From Paenibacillus helianthi (lineage in GTDB: Bacteria; Bacillota; Bacilli; Paenibacillales; Paenibacillaceae): 64,000 nucleotides of DNA. The first letter of the stretch is position 1. Every line of letters begins with the position of its first letter. The DNA lies in the NCBI RefSeq assembly GCF_001909055.1, contig NZ_LVWI01000003.1:87150-151149 (forward strand). Reading direction: 5' to 3'. The notes under the pieces are model-generated. The model had not been told where the DNA came from. It saw only the letters and a list, made by a program, of their open reading frames with translations, and searched no databases. Shown in pieces: positions 17,501 through 26,287 of the stretch. Both the position numbers and the translations under genes were made by a program.

Positions 17501-18409
17501 GTGAACGAGAAACTGAAACAAGCCTATGAAAGGTTAGGGTTGCCTGAGACCGTAACCAGAGAGGAATTGGACAAAAGGTTCGATCTGCTGCTTAGACGGC
17601 GGCGCTCTTTGACCAATGAAGCGGAAATCGCAGCGTATGAAGAGGATTTTCAAGCCATCAAATTTATACTGGATTCCAGAGACCAGCAGGAAATTCAGGA
17701 GGCTGAAGATCAGCGGCTGGCTAAATACGGCAGTCTTGCCGGTGGAGCGCGGAAATGGGAACGCTTTATGCGGCTCTATAAAACACATGTAATTATTTCT
17801 ATTATCGCGGTAATCGTACTTGTCTTCGCTGGTAATGCGCTGTATAACAACTGGCAGCACAGAAAATATCTGGCCTCCCTGCCGCCGGTTGATGCGAAAA
17901 TTATGTTCATCGGCAATTTTGGTGTGAAGGACAAGGACGGCAAGATGGACGCTCTGAACCAGGCGATTGTTAATGAGTATCCAGAATGGAAACGGGTGGA
18001 CACCAGCATTGTATACCTTCCCAAGACCGGCGAGGGTTCCGATACACTGGATATGAACTATATGCAAAAGGCTGTAGTCGAGCTGGCAGCGAACTCACCG
18101 GATATTCTGATTCTGGATGAAGCTACACTCAAATGGATCGGCGGCCAGGATGGCTTTCAGAATCTGGAACCGATTCTGGGGGATGGCAAGATCGCCAAGG
18201 ATGATCCCCGTATGAAATGGGGGAAATTAGGGGAGAGTACCGTGAACGAGCTTTACGCTGTAGATATTACAGACTCGAAATTCGTGTCTTCTCTGCCAAT
18301 CAACCATAACACCCAGTCGATAGATATTGGAGTGTTGGGCGGAGATAAGCCTAAGGATAAGATCCTTCAATTCGTGAAGCATATTGCCGAGGAAAACACT
18401 GGTAAGTAA
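17501..18409 (+). CDS. Membrane protein with degenerate J-like N-terminal domain
   Basis: A 302-residue protein of unknown function. Residues 1-65 (LKQAYERLGLPETVTREELD onwards) resemble the helical layout of a J-domain but lack the HPD tripeptide. A charged linker leads to one membrane helix at about 100-120, and the C-terminal ~180 residues should face outside. That part shows a pattern like substrate-binding lipoproteins (ILILDEATLKWIGGQDGF, SLPINHNT). GTG 17501 has AAAGGAG at eight bases. It is followed by two terminators. Possibly a stress or envelope sensor, which is speculation. Confidence 0.7.
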   Translation: MNEKLKQAYERLGLPETVTREELDKRFDLLLRRRRSLTNEAEIAAYEEDFQAIKFILDSRDQQEIQEAEDQRLAKYGSLAGGARKWERFMRLYKTHVIISIIAVIVLVFAGNALYNNWQHRKYLASLPPVDAKIMFIGNFGVKDKDGKMDALNQAIVNEYPEWKRVDTSIVYLPKTGEGSDTLDMNYMQKAVVELAANSPDILILDEATLKWIGGQDGFQNLEPILGDGKIAKDDPRMKWGKLGESTVNELYAVDITDSKFVSSLPINHNTQSIDIGVLGGDKPKDKILQFVKHIAEENTGK

Positions 18410-18442
18410 ATTTTCTGCAAAAAATGGGCTATATATGCAAGG

Positions 18443-18467
18443 AGCGGCACAGCGGTGCCGCTTTTTT
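18443..18467 (+). terminator. Intrinsic terminator
   Basis: Arms AGCGGCAC (18443-18450) and GTGCCGCT (18455-18462) with a four-base loop are followed by a T run. It closes the J-like membrane protein gene. Confidence 0.9.
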
Positions 18468-18574
18468 GCTTTGTGATGGAGCATCGGGAAATGATAGCGA
18501 GTTCCCGATTGAGGAAGGATTTGAATAGTCAATCGCTTGTCAGGTCATTTATCTCATCTATAGATAAATAATAA

Positions 18575-18618
18575 GAATGGCAGAACTAAAAGGGCATCGC
18601 CCTTATGTTCTGCCATTC
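18575..18618. terminator. Long bidirectional hairpin between convergent genes
   Basis: Perfect 12-bp arms GAATGGCAGAAC (18575-18586) and GTTCTGCCATTC (18607-18618) enclose an AAGGGC/GCCCTT inner stem. It lies between the plus-strand gene and the minus-strand pdxK and can terminate either. Confidence 0.65.
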
Positions 18619-18702
18619 TTTAAGTATTACAAAAGCTGAAAGCTGTGCAGAATAATCCGCTCCCGCACATAGATGTATTGCTAGTGAAGGCCTCTCGGGG
18701 TG

Positions 18703-19515
18703 TTATCGCTCCAGCCGGTAGCCGCCGTGGAAGACAGGGCCGACATATTGGTTGAATGCGTAACCGCTGCGGATGGCTGCGGAGACGAAATCCTTGGCTT
18801 TTGCGACAGCATCATGCACAGACAAGCCGCCTGCCAAGCCGCCTGTGATGGCAGCCGCAAAGGTGCAGCCCGCACCGTGGTTATAGGCTGGTTCGATTTT
18901 GGCTGTTTCCAGTACGGTATATTCGGAGCCGTCGAAGAACACATCGATCGCCAGGTCGCCGCCCAGTGCTTTGCCGCCCTTGACAACAACATTCTTCGTG
19001 CCAAGCCCATGAATCAGGCGCGCGGCTTCTTTCATCTCGTCAATGGAGGTCAGCTTGCCCAGCCCGGAAAGGACACCGGCTTCGAACAGATTGGGTGTTG
19101 CCACCGTAGCCAAAGGAAGCAGCAGATCACGGATGGCATTTGCGCTTTCCGGGTTGAGAACTTCATCTTCTCCTTTGCAGACCATAACCGGATCAATGAC
19201 CACGTTGGTCTGAAGGTTGTCCTTGATCGCTTTTTCCGCAACCAGCACAATATCTACACTGCCCAGCATTCCGGTCTTCATGGCGTCTACAGGACCGCCT
19301 GCGAACACTGTTTTCAACTGCTCCGCAACGATAGCTGCATCAATCGGATAGACATTGTGATGCCAGCCTTTATCCGGGTCCATCGTAACAATAGTCGTCA
19401 ATGCGCTGAAGCCGTAAGTGCCATACTCCTCAAAGGTTTTGAGGTCGGCCTGGATACCGGCACCTCCGCTGGAGTCACTTCCGGCAATGGTTAGGGTCTT
19501 AATGATTTTTGACAA
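18703..19515 (-). CDS. pdxK: Pyridoxine/pyridoxal/HMP kinase (ThiD-like PdxK)
   Basis: A 270-residue ribokinase-fold kinase phosphorylating pyridoxal-type vitamers. It resembles B. subtilis PdxK closely in length and motifs: [39 protein letters not shown], and the catalytic loop [12 protein letters not shown]. The ThiD paralogue phosphorylates hydroxymethylpyrimidine; the [10 protein letters not shown] and NQYVGP segments favour PdxK. The start is TTG with AAGGGG nine bases upstream. It is monocistronic. Confidence 0.88.
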   Translation of the reverse strand: MSKIIKTLTIAGSDSSGGAGIQADLKTFEEYGTYGFSALTTIVTMDPDKGWHHNVYPIDAAIVAEQLKTVFAGGPVDAMKTGMLGSVDIVLVAEKAIKDNLQTNVVIDPVMVCKGEDEVLNPESANAIRDLLLPLATVATPNLFEAGVLSGLGKLTSIDEMKEAARLIHGLGTKNVVVKGGKALGGDLAIDVFFDGSEYTVLETAKIEPAYNHGAGCTFAAAITGGLAGGLSVHDAVAKAKDFVSAAIRSGYAFNQYVGPVFHGGYRLER

Positions 19516-19623
19516 AGCGAACGTCCCCTTCTGGTATATGAATAGGTACTGCGCAACTCTACGACATTATAACAAAAATCATTCCCGGTGTCCGCACTCC
19601 GTGTAAGGTTTAGATAGACAGGT

Positions 19624-21075
19624 CTATTCCTTATCACTGTCCAGGCTGCTTAGCGCTGTCTTGATGGCCTTGTCGTATTGGTAAGGCTCGGCGTTGTCAC
19701 CGCCCATCCAGTACACCACAAGAAATTTACCGCCTCTGAAGGCATGAGGGTAAATCCGTGCTCCTCCGTCGTAGGTCGTCCGGTTAATCGCAAGCTTCAA
19801 CGCATCCAGCCCGGCGGCGCATTCCTCGGCATTATCGTAGGTATAGACGGACAGGCGGTCCGAGCGCACCGGAGTATCGGTCTTGTCGATCAGCAGCTCA
19901 TCCGGCCATCTACCTGCCAGCTCTTTTTTGAACAAATGCTCCTCGGTGTCCAGTACACGGCTCAGCCTCATCCCCCGCTGTTCGAGAACCAGATATAGAG
20001 ACTCTGTTGTATTTCCCGTATCGCCTGCGGCAGATTCTGTATTCTGGACAGCAGGAAGGAGAAGAGGACCATGATAAGTTGTGAAATAACTCAATATGGT
20101 ATCGATCATGTCCTGTCCGAATGAGCCGGGTGAGGCGGTCAGCTCCAGCTTGCGGAAAAGGTAACCCCATTCCCCCTCTTCATAGTAGGCGGCTCCATCC
20201 GCCTGATATCCCTTTGCTTCCGCAGCTACTGTATACCGCACGGTCCGGGCATCCGGACCTTCGGCTCCCATCACCTGCTGCCGGGTGAATTCCCGGGGGG
20301 CAATGGTCATTCCATAATCATCTGCCCAATCGGCTTTGCCGGGGATATATGTGCCGATATCACCCACGGCGCAGCCTTGGCATCCCCAGGCGTTATCCGA
20401 ATATTGCAAGGTCCGCTGCGGATCTTCCGGATCTTCAAAGGTGACACCATAGGAGCCGTTGGCTCCGGTGATAGCCGATGCGGTCCAGCCTGCAGGTGCC
20501 AGCAGGATATATGCACTGCCGGTATCGGCCCGGAAGATGAGTGCCGCCTGAAGTTTGCCTTCCATGTCCGGAGGAAGCGGGTAAGTCATGTCTGGCAGCG
20601 GCGGTAAAGTTACATGGGTCTCGCCGCCCTCCAGAGCTGGAACGGAGAACATAGCAGTTAGCGGGAGGGATATTTCTGACTGCCCCTCTTCCGAAGAAGG
20701 GAAGGAGACCGTTGCTGCATAGTTGCTGGCAATACCAACTGCCCGGTCCTTGTTAGGGCTCCTTTGAGTGCTGCCCGCCGGGGCGTCCTCCAACACTCCG
20801 TTGTCCTGTGGAGTGACGGCCGGAGTGACAGCCGGAGTGACAGCCGCAATGGTGGATTGGGCAGATTTGCCGGGCTCCCAGCTGCTGTAACCCAGCCATA
20901 AGATTATTGCGGCTAGCGGCAGCATCACAGCTGCGTAGCTCCAGCTTCTGAACCGCTTGTGTTGCTGTATTCTCAGGTGTTCTTCGACATTCTGTCTCAT
21001 TTGCGGCGTGAATTGTGTACCGTCAAAAGGCTTCTCCTTCAATTGTTTTTCCCAATCCTCAGGTGATGTGCTCAT
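19624..21075 (-). CDS. Putative anti-sigma factor, single-pass membrane protein
   Basis: A 483-residue protein whose ATG overlaps the stop of an ECF sigma gene (ATGA), the usual sigma/anti-sigma arrangement. Residues 1-47 are cytoplasmic and would bind sigma. A membrane helix spans about 48-67 (YAAVMLPLAAIILWLGYSSW). A low-complexity linker with three AVTP units follows, then a large extracytoplasmic domain of about 380 residues that I do not recognise. There is no zinc-binding HxxxCxxC motif. The outer domain may sense an envelope signal (inference). Confidence 0.75.
   Translation of the reverse strand: MSTSPEDWEKQLKEKPFDGTQFTPQMRQNVEEHLRIQQHKRFRSWSYAAVMLPLAAIILWLGYSSWEPGKSAQSTIAAVTPAVTPAVTPQDNGVLEDAPAGSTQRSPNKDRAVGIASNYAATVSFPSSEEGQSEISLPLTAMFSVPALEGGETHVTLPPLPDMTYPLPPDMEGKLQAALIFRADTGSAYILLAPAGWTASAITGANGSYGVTFEDPEDPQRTLQYSDNAWGCQGCAVGDIGTYIPGKADWADDYGMTIAPREFTRQQVMGAEGPDARTVRYTVAAEAKGYQADGAAYYEEGEWGYLFRKLELTASPGSFGQDMIDTILSYFTTYHGPLLLPAVQNTESAAGDTGNTTESLYLVLEQRGMRLSRVLDTEEHLFKKELAGRWPDELLIDKTDTPVRSDRLSVYTYDNAEECAAGLDALKLAINRTTYDGGARIYPHAFRGGKFLVVYWMGGDNAEPYQYDKAIKTALSSLDSDKE
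20810..20845. repeat. Three 12-bp tandem repeats inside the anti-sigma gene
   Basis: Three units of GGAGTGACRGCC run head to tail on the plus strand, encoding AVTP repeats in the linker just outside the membrane. The copies differ at one base only, so copy number may vary between strains. Confidence 0.85.
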
Positions 21076-21608
21076 GATCTTCCCAGCTCCTTCTCCCAGC
21101 ATTCGTTCGCTTGTTGCCTTGCCCGGTGCAGTCTCGATTTGGCCGCAGAGAGCGAGATTCCCAGTAGTCCGGATAATTCCTCCATACTCAGCCCATAGTG
21201 GGCGTAGAGCATCAGTACCTCTCTATACTTGCGGGGCAACTGCAGGACTATCCTCCATACCTCACTGCTCAGGGATTGCTGCAAAAACACCTCTTCGGCA
21301 GACGGGCTGGAAGAATCTTTGCCAATCTGATCCTGCAGGGTTACCCGCCGGATAAAGCTGCTGCTTCGGTAGGTGAGCCAACGGGTTCGGGTAATCTGCA
21401 GCAACCAGGTTCTGACCGCGGCTTCACCGCGGAAGGTATTCATATATTTGTAGGCCCGGATGAAGGTCTCCTGGGCAATATCATCGGCGGCGCTTCTGCT
21501 GCGTGCCAGGTAATAGGCATAGTTCCATACATCTTCGCCATAATGCTCCATCAGTGTCTGTAATGCGGCGGCGGTCATGGTGGCCGATTCATTCGTTACG
21601 ATAGACAT
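21072..21608 (-). CDS. ECF RNA polymerase sigma factor
   Basis: A 178-residue extracytoplasmic-function sigma factor of the SigW/SigM general type. Region 2 includes ARSRSAADDIAQETFIRAYK (about 35-54), and region 4 includes LPRKYREVLMLYAHYGLSME and ISLSAAKSRLHRARQ. It has no region 3. It is followed by its likely membrane anti-sigma with a four-base overlap. A candidate autoregulated promoter lies 28 bases upstream. Target genes outside its own operon are not identified. Confidence 0.92.
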   Translation of the reverse strand: MSIVTNESATMTAAALQTLMEHYGEDVWNYAYYLARSRSAADDIAQETFIRAYKYMNTFRGEAAVRTWLLQITRTRWLTYRSSSFIRRVTLQDQIGKDSSSPSAEEVFLQQSLSSEVWRIVLQLPRKYREVLMLYAHYGLSMEELSGLLGISLSAAKSRLHRARQQANECWEKELGRS

Positions 21609-21636
21609 GCTGTCCCCCCTTGTTCTCTACTGTATT

Positions 21637-21662
21637 GACCCCTGCATTCCAGGAAAAGTTTC
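21637..21662 (-). promoter_or_regulatory. Candidate ECF-type autoregulated promoter
   Basis: Read on the minus strand, GAAAC (21662-21658) and GGTC (21640-21637) are separated by 17 bases. This matches the AAC -35 and GTC-like -10 pattern of ECF promoters and sits 28 bases before the sigma start codon. Confidence 0.5.
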
Positions 21663-21788
21663 TTTTTTTGGTAAAAAATATTACGCCAAAAAATTGGCGC
21701 AGGCCAAAGAGAGCTGTGGGTTAGAGGAGGGGTTCCAATCGGCTCCATTCGCATATCCATATAGAAGTATAACGTTTAGGAGGCTGCC

Positions 21789-22901
21789 ATGATTGAAATC
21801 AGCTTATGCATGATCGTCCGCAACGAAGAGAACAGCCTGCCCCGCTGCTTATCTTCGGTAGCATCCATCGTGGATGAGATCATTATCGTTGATACGGGGT
21901 CAACAGACCGGACCCAAGAAATCGCCGCGTCCTTTGGTGCGGTAATTTATGATTTTACCTGGATTGAGGATTTCTCGGCGGCCCGTAACTTTGCCTTCAG
22001 CAAGGCCACCAAGGATTATATTCTGTGGCTGGATGCTGATGATTATCTGAAAGACAGAGATCAGGAGCTTTTTAGAGCACTCAAGCACAGCCTTCCGGAG
22101 CATGTCGACAGTGTAAATATGCCGTATAATCTGGCCTTCGATTCCGCAGGCCATGTGATTACGTCACTCCGCCGCAACCGGCTGGTCCGCCGCAGCTGTA
22201 ATTTCAAGTGGATAGGGCCGGTGCATGAGTACCTGGAGGTCTATGGGCCATCCTTCAGCAGTGATGTCTGTATCACCCATGATAAAGACAAAGCTTTTAC
22301 GGACCGTAATCTGCGGATCTACCAGAAACGGGCCGCTGCCGGGGAGGTATTCTCACCACGCGACCAGTTCTACTACGCCAATGAGCTACGCGACCACGGG
22401 AGGAATGAGGAAGCTTGCGAATACTACAATCTTTTTCTGAAAGGGGGCCTGGGCTGGGTCGAGGATAATTACCAGGCCTGCCTTCGTCTGGCTGAGTGCA
22501 TGGAACGGCTGGGGAATAAGGAGGGGGCTTTTGAAGCACTTTGCCTGACTCTGAAAGTTGACAAGCCACGGCCCGAATTCTGCTGCAGGCTGGCGGCATG
22601 GCACTTGGAGAAGAACCAGCTGCTGATGGCAATCTACTGGTATGAGCTGGCTGTAATGCTGCCACGGAACAGTGATTCCATGGGGATGCGGAATGAAACC
22701 TATAGCACCTGGCTCCCGAATCTGCAGCTGGCCTTATGTTATGATCGGCTCGGACAACATGAGAAGGCAAACCGGTTCAATGAAACGGCACTTCGTTATC
22801 ACCCCACCCATCCCAGCATGCTGTTCAACCGGAATTATTTCAAAAACCTGCTCGGTAACAAATATGTTGAGCATGAGCCATTTTCAGATCAGGCCGAATA
22901 A
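21789..22901 (+). CDS. Family 2 glycosyltransferase with C-terminal repeat region
   Basis: A 370-residue cytoplasmic protein. Residues 1-~220 are a GT-A glycosyltransferase (MIVRNEENSLPRCLSS, DTGSTDRTQE, WLDADDYL). The rest is helical and TPR-like (NELRDHGRNEEACEYYNLFL, LRLAECMERLGN, LALCYDRLGQHEKANRFNE). This architecture is common in Firmicutes and is used to glycosylate proteins or peptides, as in SunS-type enzymes, but no bacteriocin peptide gene is nearby. AGGAGG precedes the ATG. It is monocistronic. Confidence 0.85.
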   Translation: MIEISLCMIVRNEENSLPRCLSSVASIVDEIIIVDTGSTDRTQEIAASFGAVIYDFTWIEDFSAARNFAFSKATKDYILWLDADDYLKDRDQELFRALKHSLPEHVDSVNMPYNLAFDSAGHVITSLRRNRLVRRSCNFKWIGPVHEYLEVYGPSFSSDVCITHDKDKAFTDRNLRIYQKRAAAGEVFSPRDQFYYANELRDHGRNEEACEYYNLFLKGGLGWVEDNYQACLRLAECMERLGNKEGAFEALCLTLKVDKPRPEFCCRLAAWHLEKNQLLMAIYWYELAVMLPRNSDSMGMRNETYSTWLPNLQLALCYDRLGQHEKANRFNETALRYHPTHPSMLFNRNYFKNLLGNKYVEHEPFSDQAE

Positions 22902-22962
22902 GAGTGGCTTGCCTTCCTGAAGTGCTCCGCCCAACCTGGCTGCCGATTTCCCCAAACACACA

Positions 22963-22995
22963 AATCCCACTTGAGATCAGGCCTCAAGTGGGATT
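22963..22995. terminator. Bidirectional hairpin between convergent genes
   Basis: Perfect 13-bp arms AATCCCACTTGAG (22963-22975) and CTCAAGTGGGATT (22983-22995) with a seven-base loop lie between the glycosyltransferase and GH30 genes. T tracts are poor on both sides. Confidence 0.6.
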
Positions 22996-23003
22996 GTTCT
23001 GCT

Positions 23004-24356
23004 TTACTGGAATAGCAGTGTTTGAATCGCGTGAGCCGGGATAATGTTCTCAGCCAGCTCACCCTTGAACCGTAGCGTGAACGGCAATTGGCTGTCCGTG
23101 CGGTTCAGCACAATAACAGCATAGGTTCCGTCCGGATTGCGGAAGGCGGTGGTCTCCAATTTGTCGGTATATTTGGAGCTGCCGACCCGGATTGCGCCTG
23201 GACGGATATATTTACTGAAATGGCCGATGTAGTAGTAGGAGCTCTCGTAAATAACTTCATCTTTGGTGGTGTCCCCGATAATTGGAGCATCGCAGAAGTT
23301 GCCTACATGGTTCGGACCTCCTTGTTCATCCAGGACGATATTCCAGTCGGTCCAGCAGGACATCCAATGATTCAGGTTGCCGATGATGTCATGACCATAA
23401 CGTTCTCCTGTATTCCAGGAGCCAAGTTGAACGCCGCCTTCCTGGCAGCCTTCGCTGAAGAACAGCTTTTTGTCCGGGAAACGGTCATGAACGGCACTGA
23501 GCGCTTCAAAATGATCACCGGAATACCAGTGGAAGCAAATGCCCCAAATGTACTTGGAAGCGGCCTGATCTTCAAAAGCGGTTTTCGCCCGCTCATACAC
23601 GCGTTCCTTATTGTGATCCCAGACCAAAACTTTGACATGGGACAAGCCGGCTGCTTCTAAGGCAGGGCCGAGTTCATCGCGCACGAAATCCTTTTCCTCT
23701 TCAGCAGTGTAAATACAAGAGTCCCAGATCTGTGCAGCCTTGGCTTCATTCTGCACGCTGACCGCCCAAATATCGATTCCTGCTTCAGCATAGGACTGGA
23801 TGTATTTCACGAACAGATTTGCCCAGGCTTGTCTGTACTCCGGCTTCAGCTTGCCACCGTTATTCATTTCACCATTGGTTTTCATGAATGCCGGAGGACT
23901 CCACGGGGAGGAGAACAGCCGGAAGCTGTCACCGACAGAAGAAGCTGCCCGCTGAATCAGCGGCAGGATCGATTCCTGATCTCTGGAAATATTGAAGGAG
24001 GAGAGCTCAGGGTCGGTACCATCGACATATGCATAGTTACCTTTGGAGAAGTCACAGCTCTGGATATGTGAACGGCACAGGGTGTAACCGATCCCATGTT
24101 CGGGGTGAAAATAGGCATCGATGATCTCCTGCTGCTTCCCTGGACTGAGCTTGGCCAGAGTTACAGCTGAAGCTTCGGTCAATGCTCCGCCGAACCCCTC
24201 GATGACCTGGTATTCCAGATCCTCATAAATATTAATGAGCTCATTTTCCTTCTCTGCGGAATCCGGCTGAAAGGCCAGAGCCTCCAGTTCGGTTAACCGG
24301 TCTCCGGTCTCCTTGGCTGTCTGAATGACGCGAACGGTTGAATGGGTTATAGTCAT
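23004..24356 (-). CDS. Glycoside hydrolase family 30 glucosylceramidase-like enzyme
   Basis: A 450-residue GH30 enzyme with the (beta/alpha)8 fold plus beta-sandwich. IEGFGGALTEAS near residue 53, the acid/base Glu in VSVQNEA and the nucleophile Glu in FFSEGC are all present. Relatives include glucocerebrosidase, beta-1,6-glucanase and beta-xylosidase. No signal peptide is seen, so it acts in the cytoplasm on imported oligosaccharides or glycosides. It is divergent from an AraC regulator that probably controls it. Substrate is not assigned. Confidence 0.9.
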   Translation of the reverse strand: MTITHSTVRVIQTAKETGDRLTELEALAFQPDSAEKENELINIYEDLEYQVIEGFGGALTEASAVTLAKLSPGKQQEIIDAYFHPEHGIGYTLCRSHIQSCDFSKGNYAYVDGTDPELSSFNISRDQESILPLIQRAASSVGDSFRLFSSPWSPPAFMKTNGEMNNGGKLKPEYRQAWANLFVKYIQSYAEAGIDIWAVSVQNEAKAAQIWDSCIYTAEEEKDFVRDELGPALEAAGLSHVKVLVWDHNKERVYERAKTAFEDQAASKYIWGICFHWYSGDHFEALSAVHDRFPDKKLFFSEGCQEGGVQLGSWNTGERYGHDIIGNLNHWMSCWTDWNIVLDEQGGPNHVGNFCDAPIIGDTTKDEVIYESSYYYIGHFSKYIRPGAIRVGSSKYTDKLETTAFRNPDGTYAVIVLNRTDSQLPFTLRFKGELAENIIPAHAIQTLLFQ

Positions 24357-24518
24357 AACTGTGCAGAACCTCCTGAAAGTGTTGTTGATTTTTGATTTAG
24401 GACGGCATCGCCGTTTCTTCTTGATTATAGAAGGTATTCTAGTGGTATTTGAAGAAACTATATGGTTAAGAACCTCAACGATCTGGTCGTTAGGCTTATA
24501 ACTGAAAGGAGGAAGACC

Positions 24519-25313
24519 ATGGAATCACCCGGTGTTCATATTCACCTCAGCTCCTTCTCCCGGCATATCCAGCCCTTCTGGCAACCCTTCCGTGAGGGAC
24601 TGGATACTTATATCATAAGGCTTCAGGCCGAGGGGGAGTCGGAGGCGCTAATTGATGGTGAGATGGTTACCGTGCTTCCCGGAGACCTGCTGCTGTTCCG
24701 TCCCGGTGAAGTATACGATCTGAGAATAGGCGAGAAGGAGAGTCCGCTGGGTTTCAGCGCGGATTATTACGTCATGTGCACGGGGGAGTGGGTGGACCAC
24801 TGGTGGAACAAGCAGGAGCGGGCCAAGAAGACGCGAATCGCTGAGGACGGCAAGCTGCAGAGCGTCTGGAAGCAGTTGATTCTGGAGAAACGGCGGCTGG
24901 ACGGAGGCAGCCCGGAAATTCTCGAAGCCCTGTTCCAAGCACTTTGCCTTCTGCTGGACCGCGCAATTGCCGAAGCGCCCGTGGGTCCGTCGGCATCGCT
25001 GCTGCTCGGATTGAAGATGAAGAATTACATAGAAGAGCATGCCACTTCGCTGATCAGGCTGGAGGATGTTGCGCGCCACGCAGGTGTCAGTGTCACCCGG
25101 GCGGTTCATCTGTTCAAAGCGAAGTTTGGCTATTCGATTATGCAGTACACCGGGCAAATCCGCCTGGCGATGGCCCTGCAGCTGATGGACAACAGCAACT
25201 ATACGCTGGAGCGGATTGCGGAGGAAACGGGCTTTGGCAGTTATACTTATTTTCATAGAGTTTTTCGTGAACGATACGGTGTAGCTCCCGGAGTGTACCG
25301 TAAACGTTCCTGA
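24519..25313 (+). CDS. AraC family transcriptional regulator
   Basis: A 264-residue regulator with an N-terminal cupin-type sensor domain (VLPGDLLLFRPGEVYDLRI) and a C-terminal double helix-turn-helix (LEDVARHAGVSVTRAVHLFK; ERIAEETGFGSYTYFHRVFR). ATG 24519 has AAGGAGG five bases before it; the in-frame ATG at 24462 lacks such a site. It is divergent from the GH30 gene and probably activates it in response to a sugar. Confidence 0.9.
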   Translation: MESPGVHIHLSSFSRHIQPFWQPFREGLDTYIIRLQAEGESEALIDGEMVTVLPGDLLLFRPGEVYDLRIGEKESPLGFSADYYVMCTGEWVDHWWNKQERAKKTRIAEDGKLQSVWKQLILEKRRLDGGSPEILEALFQALCLLLDRAIAEAPVGPSASLLLGLKMKNYIEEHATSLIRLEDVARHAGVSVTRAVHLFKAKFGYSIMQYTGQIRLAMALQLMDNSNYTLERIAEETGFGSYTYFHRVFRERYGVAPGVYRKRS

Positions 25314-25316
25314 ACG

Positions 25317-25350
25317 CAAAAAAAACCGCAGCATATTCGATTATGCTGCG
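25317..25350 (-). terminator. Intrinsic terminator of the GDSL hydrolase gene
   Basis: On the minus strand, CCGCAGCATA/TATGCTGCGG arms (10 bp, six-base loop) are followed by eight T. It ends the minus-strand GDSL gene and may also stop the convergent araC-type gene. Confidence 0.88.
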
Positions 25351-25374
25351 GGCCGGGCCTTGTCTATGGTTTTT

Positions 25375-26142
25375 CTAATGGCTGTGCAGAGCCTGTCCCT
25401 TGCTGTCCAGCAGGAGCTGAGGTTCGCTGCTGGAGATGAACTCCAGAACCTTGTCATAGATAATGCGGTGTCCTGCCCGGTTCGGATGAATCCCGTCGCG
25501 GCAGATGAATTCCGTATAATCCGGCTGCTGTAGGAATGCGCCGCGGACATCAATAATTTTCGTCTTCGTACTCTCCGCGACCTTGATGATTGTGGAATTG
25601 TATCTTTCCTGCCACCAGTAGATCTTCGTGACACTGCCGAGGAATTTCAAAATGCTCTCTTCCGAAGCCGGATTGTTTCCGCTGACCCATTTGAAATAGT
25701 TATCTGCATTTAGAGGTGGCAGGCTCATTAGAATCGGCATGATCCCTTGATTTCTCAGGAAGTCGATCATATCCCGGAGCATACTTTCGAATGCCGTGAA
25801 ATCGGTCTTGGGATTATGCTCGGCCTCCGGATGACTTACAATGTCCTGCCAGTTGAAATCGCAGTCATTCCCCCCGTATTCAATGAGCACCATATCCGGC
25901 TTCTCCTTCAGCACATCCCGTTTCAGATTCCCGAAGCCTTTGAGCAGCGTATTGCCAAACCTGGCGGTGTTGCGCAATGCTCCCTTCAGCTTCCCTTGCA
26001 GCAGTGAGACGTAGTTATCCTCCAGGATAACATATTTGCTTCTGCCTTCATCATAGACTACACCTTTCGAGATGGAGTCTCCGCTAACCATATATTTATA
26101 CTCAAACCCTGCAGCTGTCAAACGACCTTCATTCCTATGCAT
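25375..26142 (-). CDS. SGNH/GDSL family hydrolase
   Basis: A 255-residue SGNH-fold esterase or lipase. Block I is VSGDSISKG with the Ser nucleophile, block III is EYGGNDCDF with Asn, and block V is DGIHPNRAGH with Asp and His. No signal peptide is visible. GGAGGTGAG precedes the ATG. In a neighbourhood of glycoside hydrolases and an acetyl-xylan-esterase-like gene it may deacetylate carbohydrate or act on lipid; the substrate is open. Confidence 0.88.
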   Translation of the reverse strand: MHRNEGRLTAAGFEYKYMVSGDSISKGVVYDEGRSKYVILEDNYVSLLQGKLKGALRNTARFGNTLLKGFGNLKRDVLKEKPDMVLIEYGGNDCDFNWQDIVSHPEAEHNPKTDFTAFESMLRDMIDFLRNQGIMPILMSLPPLNADNYFKWVSGNNPASEESILKFLGSVTKIYWWQERYNSTIIKVAESTKTKIIDVRGAFLQQPDYTEFICRDGIHPNRAGHRIIYDKVLEFISSSEPQLLLDSKGQALHSH

Positions 26143-26236
26143 GGTCTCACCTCCGAAACTATATTGTACTTAATCTTAGTGTAAACCATTCATGAAGGCA
26201 TTGCCTATGTATAAACGTCACGGGTTACGCCAAACA

Positions 26237-26273
26237 AGCAGCTGCGAAATCCGTGAAACCGGACGCAGCTGCT
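26237..26273 (-). terminator. Hairpin after the GT4 gene
   Basis: Perfect 10-bp arms AGCAGCTGCG (26237-26246) and CGCAGCTGCT (26264-26273) lie just downstream of the minus-strand glycosyltransferase. The trailing T tract is weak. Confidence 0.55.
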
Positions 26274-26287
26274 GCATTTTAATTTGG

